Origin: Nemopilema nomurai
Lineage: Eukaryota; Cnidaria; Scyphozoa; Rhizostomeae; Rhizostomatidae
DNA: 64,000 nt
Reading direction: 5' to 3'
NCBI GenBank assembly: GCA_003864495.1
Contig: ML133478.1
Coordinates: forward strand, 1,787,606-1,851,605
In this document: positions 10,569 to 20,415 of the stretch, piece after piece
Numbering within the stretch: the first letter of the stretch is position 1
How the letters are laid out: each line of letters opens with the position of its first letter
Made by a program: the position numbers and the translations under genes
The notes under the pieces: generated by a model
The model's input: only the letters and a program-made list of their open reading frames with translations
Told to the model about the DNA's origin: nothing
Database searches by the model: none

Positions 10569-10781
10569 AGCACTTCTCTCAAACATGGTTGTAAGCTAGT
10601 CATCACGTTACAACGGGAGTTATTCCGTTGGAAGTCGGAAACACTTATGCTACCAAACAGACTCTGGCATTCGGACGTCGATGTTGAGTGGTACGTGTTT
10701 GAAAAGTTTCTTATTAGTGGGTATGTTTCTCAGCAATGGAGGAAGTGTTATTTTTCAATATTTCTAGCGATCCTGAATTGA
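10569..10781 (+). CDS. Conserved plus-strand ORF fragment, copy 1
   Basis: Open frame of 70 codons ending at TGA 10779-10781; it begins after an in-frame TGA, with no ATG at the left end. Reads SLKHGCK, then RELFRWKSETLMLPNRLW and EWYVFEKFLISGYVSQQW. The copy at 20188-20415 keeps the frame with several amino-acid changes and extends further left. Rich in Trp and aromatic residues. It could be an internal or last exon or a relic. No family recognised. Confidence 0.35.
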   Translation, partial: STSLKHGCKLVITLQRELFRWKSETLMLPNRLWHSDVDVEWYVFEKFLISGYVSQQWRKCYFSIFLAILN

Positions 10782-11660
10782 GAATACAAGGCCCACTTTA
10801 CGTTTCTTTTTTTCGATAGATTTCATCAAAAGAACACAAGTTTATATATGATTGCAAAAATTTCACAGTAATTTTTCAAAGGTTTTGGTAAAGAGTCTTT
10901 CCTGCCCTCTTCTCAATAATCAAATTAACGTACATACATCATTTAATGATTCTACCACTTCTCAGGGCTGTAGGAATATCCCAGGAAATGGTACTGTTCT
11001 GAAAAGTCACCGTCGGATTAAGAAAAAACAAAATTTTGGAATAAAGATCCTGGGTGAGCCCTTAACGGAATGATATCATGGCTTGAGAGATCAAAGAGAA
11101 TCAGTCAAGTTTACAAGGGATTGGACGGTAGACACGCTGCATTCGACGTAGGCCTTATTATCAAAATGCCATGATATTTTGCTAAGATAAATTGTTAAAT
11201 GCAAAGATCTCATTATTCTCCGACATGAAAAAGTTAAACAGCAGAATTAAAGTTCATATTAGCGCAATCAGAACTTTGAAAGCGCGGGAAAAGAGTACAC
11301 ACAGGGATTACAGGGGTTTAGTTATGGAAATCAACATGTCCGTAGGGATTTCTAAGAACCTAATCACGTCTCGTGGGTTTTGGGCAAATCATCGAACGTT
11401 ACAAAGAAAACGAGGATTGACACAGCGCCTAACCAAAACATCTCTACTGCTTGTAAAGATGGCCTAAGCACCAAAATTCCACGATACTCGGCTAAGAAAG
11501 ATAGTTATCAGTTTGATATATATAGCATCAGTTTCCAATGCTTAAAGAAAGTGGTCAAGGCAAGGGAAGAGAAGGGGAAGTTCCTCATGCGAATGGTTCA
11601 CTTATCATCATCGTTGAGTCAAATGGAAACTGGAGATGTTGTGGTCTAGGTAGTGCAAAT
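10782..11660 (+). pseudogene. Degenerate copies of the secreted-peptide module
   Basis: Two eroded copies of the terminal-exon block (ATTGGACGG at about 11131, TATGGAAATCAACATGTCC at about 11325), then an eroded 5' region ending at CCAAGTAAGG near 11675. The segment recurs at 20.75-21.35 kb. Short frames at 11192-11467 and 11380-11649 are open but do not match the intact exons in frame. Confidence 0.45.
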
Positions 11661-12932
11661 TTCCTGGATTCCAAGTAAGGTTACCATTTTTAACTTCCCA
11701 ATTTCATTCGCTCGCATTCGTCTTACAAATAGTTAGGACAAGAATTGTTGCAAAATTTAAATTCTTTGCAATCGAATTTTATTTTGACTTTTAGCGCAGT
11801 TAATAAACCTTTGCTGAAGCGAGCATCTTGGAGAACATCTCCTGTAAACCTGTGTGTAATTCAGCTGCTTCAGTTTAGAAATTATAAATTCCAGATGTAG
11901 AATTAATAACCGACAATGTGCGAATTGTAAGCTGAATGAGTCATGACTCGATACAGGGCTAGTATAGAAAGTTTGACTAAAACTACATCGCTACAGGCTT
12001 TGAAATATTCCGCTGACCATCTAAAGTTAGAGTCGTAATTAGCAGCGATATCAGCAATATACCCAACTGAGAGAGAGGACTTTATATAAAAAAAAATTTG
12101 AAACAAAATGACTTGAACACGTCTTAAAATGAGATGGAGATAGAAGAAAGTGTCACAATTTATAATAAAAGGTTCAATTTAAATTCAACTTATGTCTATG
12201 TCACAAAATAATGGCTGAATTTATCCTTATTCGCAATTCGAGTAAAAAAATCTGGCTACGGTTACATTTCCTTAAAAAACTTTCAAACTGTATCCAGCTT
12301 AAAAAGTTCTTCTTTAGGAATATGTTGGTTGGTGAACAGGCTATACATCTGTACTTTAGAGAAGCATTGGAATGAATCGGACTCTCAGTATCGTTGCAAG
12401 TCTGGTTTTGAAACATAATGACCTTTCTCTTGCCATTCTGTTGCCAGTGTGAATGGGATTTCATTGAAATACTCAGGTGACTTTTTAGTTAAAATTTATG
12501 TAGCATGAAGCAAGAAGTCATTGAACTAAAACTCTTCAGTTTAAAAAAAACCTTTCATATACCTAGTAAACCTTCCAAGTAAAATGTTTTACTTGACAAG
12601 CCATTTTAGATAAAAATTCCTGGTCTTTGAAATATGCATATTAAAAACAATCCTCACATCGGAGATGCATGGCATGATAATCAATTATCTGCTCCTATAG
12701 AAAAGACAATAACTCTTCATTGCCTCATTTCTTGAAAGCTAAATGATCGAATAGTATAAACACTAGTGTTTTCCGAACATGTTTAACTTGCATATAGTTA
12801 AGGAATGACCTTAATACAAATATTTTCTCATCCGAAACGACTGGTTTCAAAATGAATTAATCCTACTAAGTTATGGCTTTGATGCCAACAAAACCTGATT
12901 TAACTATCAGGACAGAAAAATAATGAATAAAC
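11661..12932. repeat. Diverged unit copies
   Basis: Aligns with 21.3-22.68 kb. The stretch 12340-12480 is a diverged copy of the unit region with CTCTCAGTATCG. A minus open frame 12201-12464 has a partner at 21891-22124 (both begin MKSHSHWQQN), so it is conserved between copies, but I cannot assign a protein. Otherwise AT-rich without signals. Confidence 0.5.
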
Positions 12933-14497
12933 GTGATGTATGCATATGAGTCGTAAAGTAATTGTGACGTCAGTTGATTGGATGCCATAAATGGTAGTCG
13001 TAAGCTGATTGGTTACTTCTTCTGCGCATGTGCGGAGGGTGAGGAAGGATCAGAGGATTTGCTTCTGCTTTATTTGGAGACAATGATAAAAGTCCTTCCG
13101 TTAATGGATTTCTCATTTGTTTGCATGGAAATTTTGAAGTTCTTCTCTTCAGTTATCTAGGTACATGAAGAGCTATACATTTGAAGTGTTGGGAGGCATT
13201 CAACTGAGTTGTACTCTCAGTATCGTTACCAGCCTTGCTGTGAGAGAAAAATGTCCTTTTTAATCTTCATTATCTTGCTGGTGTGATTGAGTTTTTATTA
13301 ACATAACCAGAACATGCTGCAGTATGAAATCGTTGAATCAAAACTGTTGGTTTGAAAAAGGCAGTTGCCATTTATGCACAGAAATGTTTCTATACAACAA
13401 GCCATCACACCCTGTATCAAAATTCTAATAATTTCGCTTAATGCTGATTGCTTGCTAAGTAGATGAAATATGAATAATCGCAAGATTTCTCATTTTAAAA
13501 ATAAATGACGAAAAAGTCGATTATCTGTTTGCATGGAAAAGACGTTATATCCTTAATCTTCTTTCTCGACTTGAAATGTTACCTCGTTGAATAGTATGCC
13601 AACAGGTGATTTGAAAGAATGTTAATGGCTCGAGTTCCTTCATCATTACAATTTGCATACTAACAAAGTATAATCTGAATGCAAACATTTTTCTCATTCG
13701 AAACGATTGATGTTAAATGAACATATACCTTGATGTTGCATATTCATTTTGATGTTTATTACGAAAAAATGATTCAAAGTCTCTCGAAAGCCTCTCAAAG
13801 TCTGTCGAAAGTCTCTTGTTCAACAGAAATGAAGCTTTAAAAGAAAACTATTGTGTTCAACTTACACTTATCAATGAATTAACGATCTTTTTACCTTCTT
13901 TAATGTCTCTTCAACTGCCGCTTTTTCAGTGAGCCTTTTTCATTACCACCACAACCGTCCATCCTCTTCGAGATTGTTTGTAGAATAATGTCGACGTCCA
14001 AAGGAATCGTCTTATATGAGTCTTAAAATGATTGTGACGTCAGTTGATTGGATGCCATAAATGGTAGTCGTAAGCTGATTGGTTATTTCTTCTGCGTATG
14101 TGCGGAGGGTGAAGAAGGAACAGAGGATTTGATTCTGCTTTATTTGGAGACAATAATAAAAGTCCGTCCGTTAATGTATTTCTCATTTGTTTGCATGGAA
14201 ATTTTGAAGTTTATTGTCGTCAGTTATCCAGTTACATGAAGAGCTGTACATTTGAAGTGTTGGGAGGCATTCAACTGAGTTGTACTCTCAGTATCGTTAC
14301 CAGCCTTCCTGTGAGAGAAAAATGTCCTTTTTAATCGACATTATATTGCTGGTGTGATTGAGTTTTTATTAACATAACCAGAACACACTGCAGTATAAAA
14401 TCGTTGAATCAAAACTGTTGGTTTGAAAAAGGCAGTTGCGATTGATGCACAGAAATGTTTCTATACAACAAGCCATCACATCCTGTATCAAATTTCG
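12933..14497 (-). repeat. Tandem array B, two units
   Basis: CRE at 12965 and 14035 (period 1070). The first unit is longer because of a local amplification at 13780-13820, where AAAGTC/TCGAAAG motifs repeat. The second unit breaks off at about 14497 after ATCAAATTTC and continues into a degenerate CRE block. Confidence 0.9.
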
Positions 14498-15242
14498 GCT
14501 ATGCCACGAAGGCCAAAGGAATGAGTGATTGTTACGTTAATTGATTGGATGCCAAAAATGCCAGTCGGAGACTGATTGGTTGCTTTTTTCTTCGAATGTG
14601 TAAAGGCTAACAAGGATTGGCCTATGTCTTATTAAAGATAACGAGAAAAGCACGATAATTGATTCTTCGTATGTTTGCATGGAAGTTCTTCTTTTTCCAT
14701 CATGTTTTGTGGAAAGCTATTTCTCTTTACTGTTAAGAGACATTCAACTGAGTCTCACTCTAAGTATCGCAAACAGTCTGCCTTTGAAACATAAAGGACT
14801 TTCGCACGCAATTTTATTGCTTGTTTAACTTGGTTTTGCTTTGCTTACTGGATCATTAAAAGTATTAGATAGCTTTTCATTTTGAAAATATTTTATTATT
14901 TCTGTTTTCTTTAAAGTGAGAACTGAATATTCTGAAGAAGGAACGTAAATTTTTATTTATCACCACGTAGTTAAAAACAGGTCATAAGTCTTCTGTAAAC
15001 TGATCCTTTCAAATTTTTCAAGATGCATCTTTAAGATATTTTGGGCTTTCAAAGCAAATGATTTGGGTTTTTATTTTCGGCCTTACCGCAAAATATTTTC
15101 CTTCACATCTGTTTGGAATTAATTATGAGTAAAGGGATAATTTTAAATGCCAAAATTTTTGCAAATTAAGTTTAATGCTCATTTCCATCTCGATAATATA
15201 ATTAACATATAGCTAAAGCATTATCTGTTTTCTACTGTATAG
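14498..15242. other. Degenerate promoter block and intron-like DNA
   Basis: 14520-14600 is a decayed copy of the promoter block (TTACGTTA instead of TGACGTCA, both ATTGG motifs kept). From 14700 it aligns with 6420-6991, 49.0-49.6 and 63.0-63.5 kb and ends in a pyrimidine-rich tract and the acceptor AG (15241-15242). Confidence 0.55.
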
Positions 15243-15349
15243 GCATTGCAAACGTCAAGTATGGAAATAAACACATCAGTAAGGATTTTATTGTTTGCGA
15301 AATGAAGAAATTGGACGGGTACTTGACGCAGCCTTATCACGAGTGGTGA
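15243..15349 (+). CDS. Terminal coding exon of putative secreted peptide, copy 2 (intact)
   Basis: Phase-1 exon of 107 nt: acceptor AG at 15241-15242, then IANVKYGNKHISKD, one cysteine, KKLDGYLTQPYHEW and TGA (15347-15349). AATAAA follows at 15376-15381. This and the 63.5 kb copy agree almost completely and are the best-preserved members. If it joins the phase-1 signal-peptide exon, the junction codon is GGC (Gly) and the mature part would be about 35 residues. Unknown family. Confidence 0.65.
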
Positions 15350-15605
15350 GATAAAGAGATCCATTCAGAGTTGTAAATAAAACGACGAAATACGGGTGAT
15401 CTTACCAACGAGAGACATTTGATGTATTTGAAAATGGCATAACTAAAACAACTGTAATATTTAGTTGAGAAGGATGGTTGGCATTTCAAATGCGCAACTA
15501 AAGCATCGGCTTTCAATATTTGAGGAAATTGGACAAGGCAATGGAAGAAAAGTGGCAGACGTTCACGTGACACTAAAAGGCAACTGACCAGGGCTGTTAA
15601 ATGAA

Positions 15606-15666
15606 ATGAAATGTCAAATTGTGCTTCTTGTTCTTGTTGTGGTGGTGCAGGTTTTGTTGCTTCCAG
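15606..15666 (+). CDS. Signal-peptide first exon, copy 2 (intact)
   Basis: ATG at 15606, then MKCQIVLLVLVVVVQVLLLP: a short basic/polar n-region followed by a long Val/Leu core, a typical signal peptide or signal anchor. It ends in phase 1 (CCA G) at a perfect GTAAGA donor (15667-15672). An E-box lies at 15564-15569. The exon sits 225 bp after the AATAAA of the terminal exon to its left, suggesting head-to-tail genes with little intergenic space. Confidence 0.6.
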
Positions 15667-17813
15667 GTAAGACTTTCATTTTCCAATGTCTGGATTTTTA
15701 TATGGGCATTCATCTTTTCGTCAGTAAAAACACGAATTGTGGCCGGAGACTCTAGAAACTATGAAACACATTAAACGGATCTTTACAAAGAAAGCTTTAA
15801 GGAAATTGCACTGAAAGAAGTATCTTTGAAAATGTTATCTCATTGATCGGCTTCATCTAGGAAACGTCTCTGTATCTATTCATCTGCTACAGCTTTGGGT
15901 AGAAAAAATTCCTGGTGTGGAATCGGCAAATGATATAATGCGGTAGATGAGCTGATGGCACTCTTAACATAGGGCTTGCAAAAGAAGCATTGATAACAAG
16001 CTACATATTTAAAAATAAACACAAGAGTACTAGGATAACGAAAGTCGGCAAAGAAGCTTTCTTGCAAATCAAGCGCAAAAATTAGAAACAGGCTGATATT
16101 GAATGACGTTGGCATAAGACACGTAAATTTGTGAGCTTCCTGTGGATTAAAATGCTGAAAACCTCAAGAAATTTCAGTCCAGTCTGATAGTCCATTGCTT
16201 TCTTATCTGATTAGCCGTGAAGTTACAATTCAATTCTGGCTATAAATGCTATTTAGTTTCTCGTTTTGATGCAAACGGCAGCATTCTCTTGTTGCTTCCT
16301 GGCACAATGTATGGAAATAGATGAAGGTTTCAAATAGCAGGTTTTTTAAGTGTGCTTGGTGCGAAATTTTCTCCCAGTCATTTATATTTCATTTACAGAC
16401 AGCATGATCCCTTTTCTTGCTCCTTTGCTACCAACTTGAATGATTAACAAAATTGAAATACTCTATTGTCTTGGAGTTTTGGTGGTAATTAATCGTGGTG
16501 TCCGTAATGCATGCTTGAACTTTCTGCTTCATCATTTGAATAAACATATTCTTACAATACGATCTCAATGCCAACTTACTTCTAATCCTATTCGGTGTAT
16601 AATAGAATCCATACATTTTTGATTTATATTTATATATATATTTATTTACTTTTAATCATTAACTTTTGGTTTAACAGTTAAGTCTGAAAAAAGTATAAAG
16701 TAGACGTAAGAAAATTTCATTTCAAGCAAAAACATGGCTTCCATATGACATATTGGGTCCTAGTTACACATGCTAATGATATAGGCAATCTTCTTACTCT
16801 TTCGCGTCTCCACAAAGCCATGATTGAGTTTCTTTCAACTTCATCAATTCCGTCATCCTCTTTGAGATTATATGTAAACAAAAGATTAAATACGGAAAAT
16901 ATCCTCCTTCAAAAGCTAAGGTATAATTGTGACCTAATTTAACTGAAGGGATTCTTTTCCAAGGTTCATTGGTTGTTGATTCTGAACTTTTCCATTAGCG
17001 CAGGAGGAAAAAAGTCATTAGATCCTCTTTTGTAAAAATATTGCTAGTATACTTGGCAAGTATTAGAATTCCAACTTATAAAAAGAAGTACATGCTCATC
17101 AATTTAGGCTTATAGACTTATTGCTTGGTTTGTGGAGTTTTATCTTTCGGAAGAATGTGCACTATATCAAACCTGCACCAAACGTGTTGTTGTTTCCAAA
17201 TGGCATAGAAAGTCTACCATTTGGAAACTGACTTTCTGATATTGATATTGTTGGGTCTTCTATTTTGTTTAATGTTTTCTTTCTTATTACTTGTAAAGAG
17301 AAAACTCATTACTGTTCTGATAGCGGTAAACATAAAAAATCAGTTCTAACAACGAAACATGTTTTCAGGTGGTCAGTTAAATTAATAGTGACATGAAATT
17401 CTTTAATAAATTTTTTATGCTCGTTTCTCCTTGTTTATGACACAAGAAATAATGTTTGATATAAGAGCATTTCTACGTGTTTGGAGAAGAGAAATAGTGC
17501 TGGAATTGGGCTAGAAAAGCGCCACACATTATGACTTCGAGAAAATTATTACACACTGCGACATCTTTGGGCCCTTGAGCATGAACGAAATCTAGTTTGA
17601 AATCGCGTTTAGCAAATAACTGAGAAAAAATATCAAAATATTTATGCTGTTTGGGTGGTGATCAAGTAAATAAAATGCCTTAACAGGAATCATTTGATCA
17701 ATGCTATCCCTAACTTCATTAAGGTCATTTAACAATAAAAAAGCAATACCCAGTATTCTTAATCCTAAGACAGTAATCACATAAGGCAAAAAGCGGGTAG
17801 CAGTCAACGGCTG
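15667..17813. other. Segment between signal-peptide exon and minus-strand gene copy 2
   Basis: Starts with the GTAAGA donor. At 15736-15835 lies a block whose 31.25 and 50.13 kb copies read AGDSRNSE...CKESFNEIALK-stop; here it is shifted by an indel. Another TTTACAG before ACAGCATGATC lies near 16392. 16616-16680 is a TA-rich run. Around 16840-16990 is a diverged promoter-like block with CCAAT but a mutated CRE. The remainder, 17000-17800, is AT-rich and matches 32.5-33.3 and 51.4-52.1 kb; I see no gene in it. Confidence 0.45.
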
Positions 17814-18083
17814 TTAGCTGGCATAGACGGTATAGATCCTTTGAAATCTTTCCTCCAGATGTCTGGTGGTTGTTGTGGTACTTGATGCCGTTGGCTTTTG
17901 GCCTGCTAATTTGCCTGGGAGACAATGCTCTACTATCTTCTTGGTGAACTTCTCAATGAATATCACCTTGGCTGTTTTAGTTAAAAGTTTCCATTCACAC
18001 CTAAAGCTTGCTTTATGGAATGGAAGACTTTCAGCTGATAATTGATTGTTTCTTGGTATGATATTCTCTATATTGCATGTCAT
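17814..18083 (-). CDS. Second exon of minus-strand gene, copy 2
   Basis: Same conserved blocks as the 8.3 kb copy (LSAESLPFHKA, RCEWKLLTKTA, EHCLPGKLAGQKP, Thr-rich run, RHLEERF), ending YTVYAS-stop. The upstream edge keeps the extra A missing in copy 1, so the start reads ENIIPRNNQ in the same frame. About 417 bp separate it from the first exon. Confidence 0.5.
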   Translation of the reverse strand: MTCNIENIIPRNNQLSAESLPFHKASFRCEWKLLTKTAKVIFIEKFTKKIVEHCLPGKLAGQKPTASSTTTTTRHLEERFQRIYTVYAS

Positions 18084-18499
18084 TGGTTAGTGTTAAACAA
18101 TTCGATGTTGGAAATTTTCCAATGTTGAGTCATCGGTTGCTGGTAGCTGGATTTCCTCATTATGGGCTGAAGAATCGTGTGTAATCTTCTGCTATCTAAT
18201 CATTCGATACGGTGCTAGTTTTTCACAAAATGCCCCATTTATAAGTAGCATTTTTGTGTGGTAAAATTCTTGGCGGCCCATTGACTGTTCAATCATACTG
18301 AATAAAATTCATTGAAAACTGTGTCATTTCTAGTTGACTTCACCAGACTGTAGTGTCTGGAAATGATTTCAGTCTTTAACCAACTTTGGATCAAAGCTAA
18401 CTTCGCTTTTCTTCGATAGCATTACTAATAATGCTATCTTCTTTTTTACTGACAACTATTTTACCGACATGACTGATAACTAGACTAAGATACACTTAC

Positions 18500-18583
18500 C
18501 ATTGACATTATTTCTCCTTCTTTATTGTCTTTCTGGGTATCAATTAAAACACAATTCTCTGAGAGAGCCTCTTTTTTCGCCAT
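18500..18583 (-). CDS. First coding exon, minus-strand gene, copy 2
   Basis: ATG at 18583, 28 codons (MAKKEALSENC...), ending at a GTAAGT donor (ACTTAC on plus, 18494-18499). Of the four copies, this one and the 9.0 kb one are closest to each other. The frame survives substitutions between them, which argues for coding constraint. Confidence 0.6.
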
Positions 18584-18639
18584 CACAACCCTCTTCGAGA
18601 TTGTTCGAAGACTGTAGTCGGCGTCCGAAAGAATCATCC

Positions 18640-18709
18640 TTTATAAGCCATAAAGTGATTGTGACGTCAATTTATTGGATGCTGTAAATGGCAGTCGTAT
18701 GCTGATTGG
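18640..18709 (-). promoter_or_regulatory. TATA/CRE/CCAAT promoter, copy at 18.6 kb
   Basis: Perfect TATAAA on minus (18640-18645), CRE (18662-18669), CCAAT boxes (18674-18678 and 18705-18709). The NRF1-like site is mutated (ACGTATGGG). Drives the exon at 18500-18583 by position. Confidence 0.6.
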
Positions 18710-19872
18710 TTGTTTCTTCTACGTATGGGTAAAGGATAATAAACAGAGGATTTGCTTATGCTTCTTCTGAAGAAAATAAAAAAGCACGATAATGGATTCC
18801 TCATTTGCTTCCATGGAAATTTTGAAGTTCTACCTTTGAATGATCTTGTTACATGAAGATCTATACATTTGAAATTTAGAAAGGCATTCAACTGAGTAAT
18901 ACTATCATTATAAGACAGTCTGGTTTTAAGTCTTAAAGTTTTTTAAAGTAGATTAAGAATGCATAATCAGTGCGATTACTAATTTGAAGATGCTTGATAA
19001 AAATGTCGATTATCTGTTCTTGTGGATAAAACAATATTTCCTTATTATTCCCTTATTTCCCTTTTCGATTTGAAAAGTTTTCTTGTTTAATATATGCAAA
19101 CTAGCGTTTTGAGAAAATGTTGCTGGGTCAATTTTTTTAACACTACATTTTGCGTATCAATGAAGCATTATTTTAATGAAACCTTTTTCTAATTCAATAC
19201 GATTGATGACAAAATGAACACATGCCTTGATGTTGAATATTCATTTTCTGATTTTATGCATATGACAAAATATAATGGTTAAATATAATGGTCGTAAGAC
19301 AGTTGTTCAACAAAACTGAAGCTTAAAATGGAAGCATTGTTTTCAACTTACACTTATCAAGAAAATAACGATCTTTCTACGTTCTTTAATGCCTCCTTAT
19401 TTGCCATTCTCTCAGTGAGCCTTTTTCATTACCACCACAACCGTCCACCTTCTTCGAGATTGTTTATAGAATAATGTCTAGAAGTATAAATTCATCATCT
19501 TTTATGAGTTGAATAATGTTTGTGATGTCAATTGATTGAATATAGCATGCCTGTTAGATTTGGGTAGTCTTCAAGATTTCAGAACCACAAGAGTCACAAT
19601 TGGCAGGACACATCTAGGATGTAAATATAAAGTTATTGTGGTGAATCTTTAATGCTTTGTCGACGATCCTTTGACGGTCAGTAAGCAAGAAAGAACACCT
19701 TACTGTCCTAATAAGAATTATTACCACCAGCCAAATCAATCAGGCTGCTATTTATTGTTTTAAGGCGTCATAAATGTCAGATGGTAAATTTTATCTGTTG
19801 AAGTATTTAGTCATTTGCTGTGTAAAACTGATGATTGAAAACCTTTAATCTTTAATCTATTATTAATGGAAA
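18710..19872. repeat. Diverged copy of the 1.04-kb unit
   Basis: Aligns with 9.2-10.2 kb and 34.3-35.5 kb. Includes a decayed second promoter block near 19520-19550 (GTGATGTCAATTGATTG) and the TTTGTCGACGATCC block near 19655. A shorter internal deletion is visible near 18940. No gene supported. Confidence 0.55.
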
Positions 19873-20145
19873 TCATGATAAAAATGCAATTGGGAAAGAA
19901 AATAGTGAATATGGTAGAGGCATGATCTGTTGTGCCTTGTCATACAGTTTCTTGTACTCTTTTATACAAGAATAATCGACATCATTTCTTTGAGGTATTC
20001 TTCGTATAATGAGGCTGTGTCTCCATAATAATCAAGGATACCATCAATGTCCCAATCGATACCTGGTACATATTTACCCACCGATAGTTTTATGTATTGG
20101 GGCTAAACGTTTAGCGTAGCCAGCCAAGAATTTTGTCGGAATGCT
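19873..20145 (-). pseudogene. Minus-strand gene relic with shared frameshift, copy 2
   Basis: Same two-frame structure as 10245-10511. The second part starts VPGIDWDIDGILDYYGD but is stopped by TAA after about 33 codons and shifted again. An additional A in the first part (GACAAAAT) disrupts the LAGYA frame. The most damaged of the three copies. Confidence 0.45.
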
Positions 20146-20187
20146 CTAAGCCAAGAAGTTATCTGATCTTTCCTTTAAAAGTGAATT

Positions 20188-20415
20188 TTGACTCCAGTGA
20201 GAAGCACTTCTCTCAAACATGGTTGTAAGGTAGTCATCACGTTACAATGGGAGTTATTCCGTTGGAAGTCGGAAACACTTATGCTACCAAACAGACTCTG
20301 GCATTCGAACATCGATGTTGAGTGGTACGTGTTTGAAAAGTTTCTTATTAGTGGGTATGTTTCTCAGCAATGGATGAAGTGTTATTTTTTAATATTGCTA
20401 GCGATCCTGAATTGA
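20188..20415 (+). CDS. Conserved plus-strand ORF fragment, copy 2
   Basis: Open plus frame of 75 codons, partner of 10569-10781: SLKHGCK, ELFRWKSETLMLPNRLW and EWYVFEKFLISGYVSQQW are kept, ending ILN-stop. Longer on the left than copy 1. Lies about 4.5 kb downstream of the signal-peptide exon at 15606 on the same strand, but no splice link can be shown. Confidence 0.35.
   Translation: MTPVRSTSLKHGCKVVITLQWELFRWKSETLMLPNRLWHSNIDVEWYVFEKFLISGYVSQQWMKCYFLILLAILN

Noticed and set aside
11192..11649. Plus frames of about 90 codons read as genes
   Set aside because: They overlap in different frames, correspond to eroded copies of the secreted-peptide module, and are not maintained at 20.9-21.3 kb.
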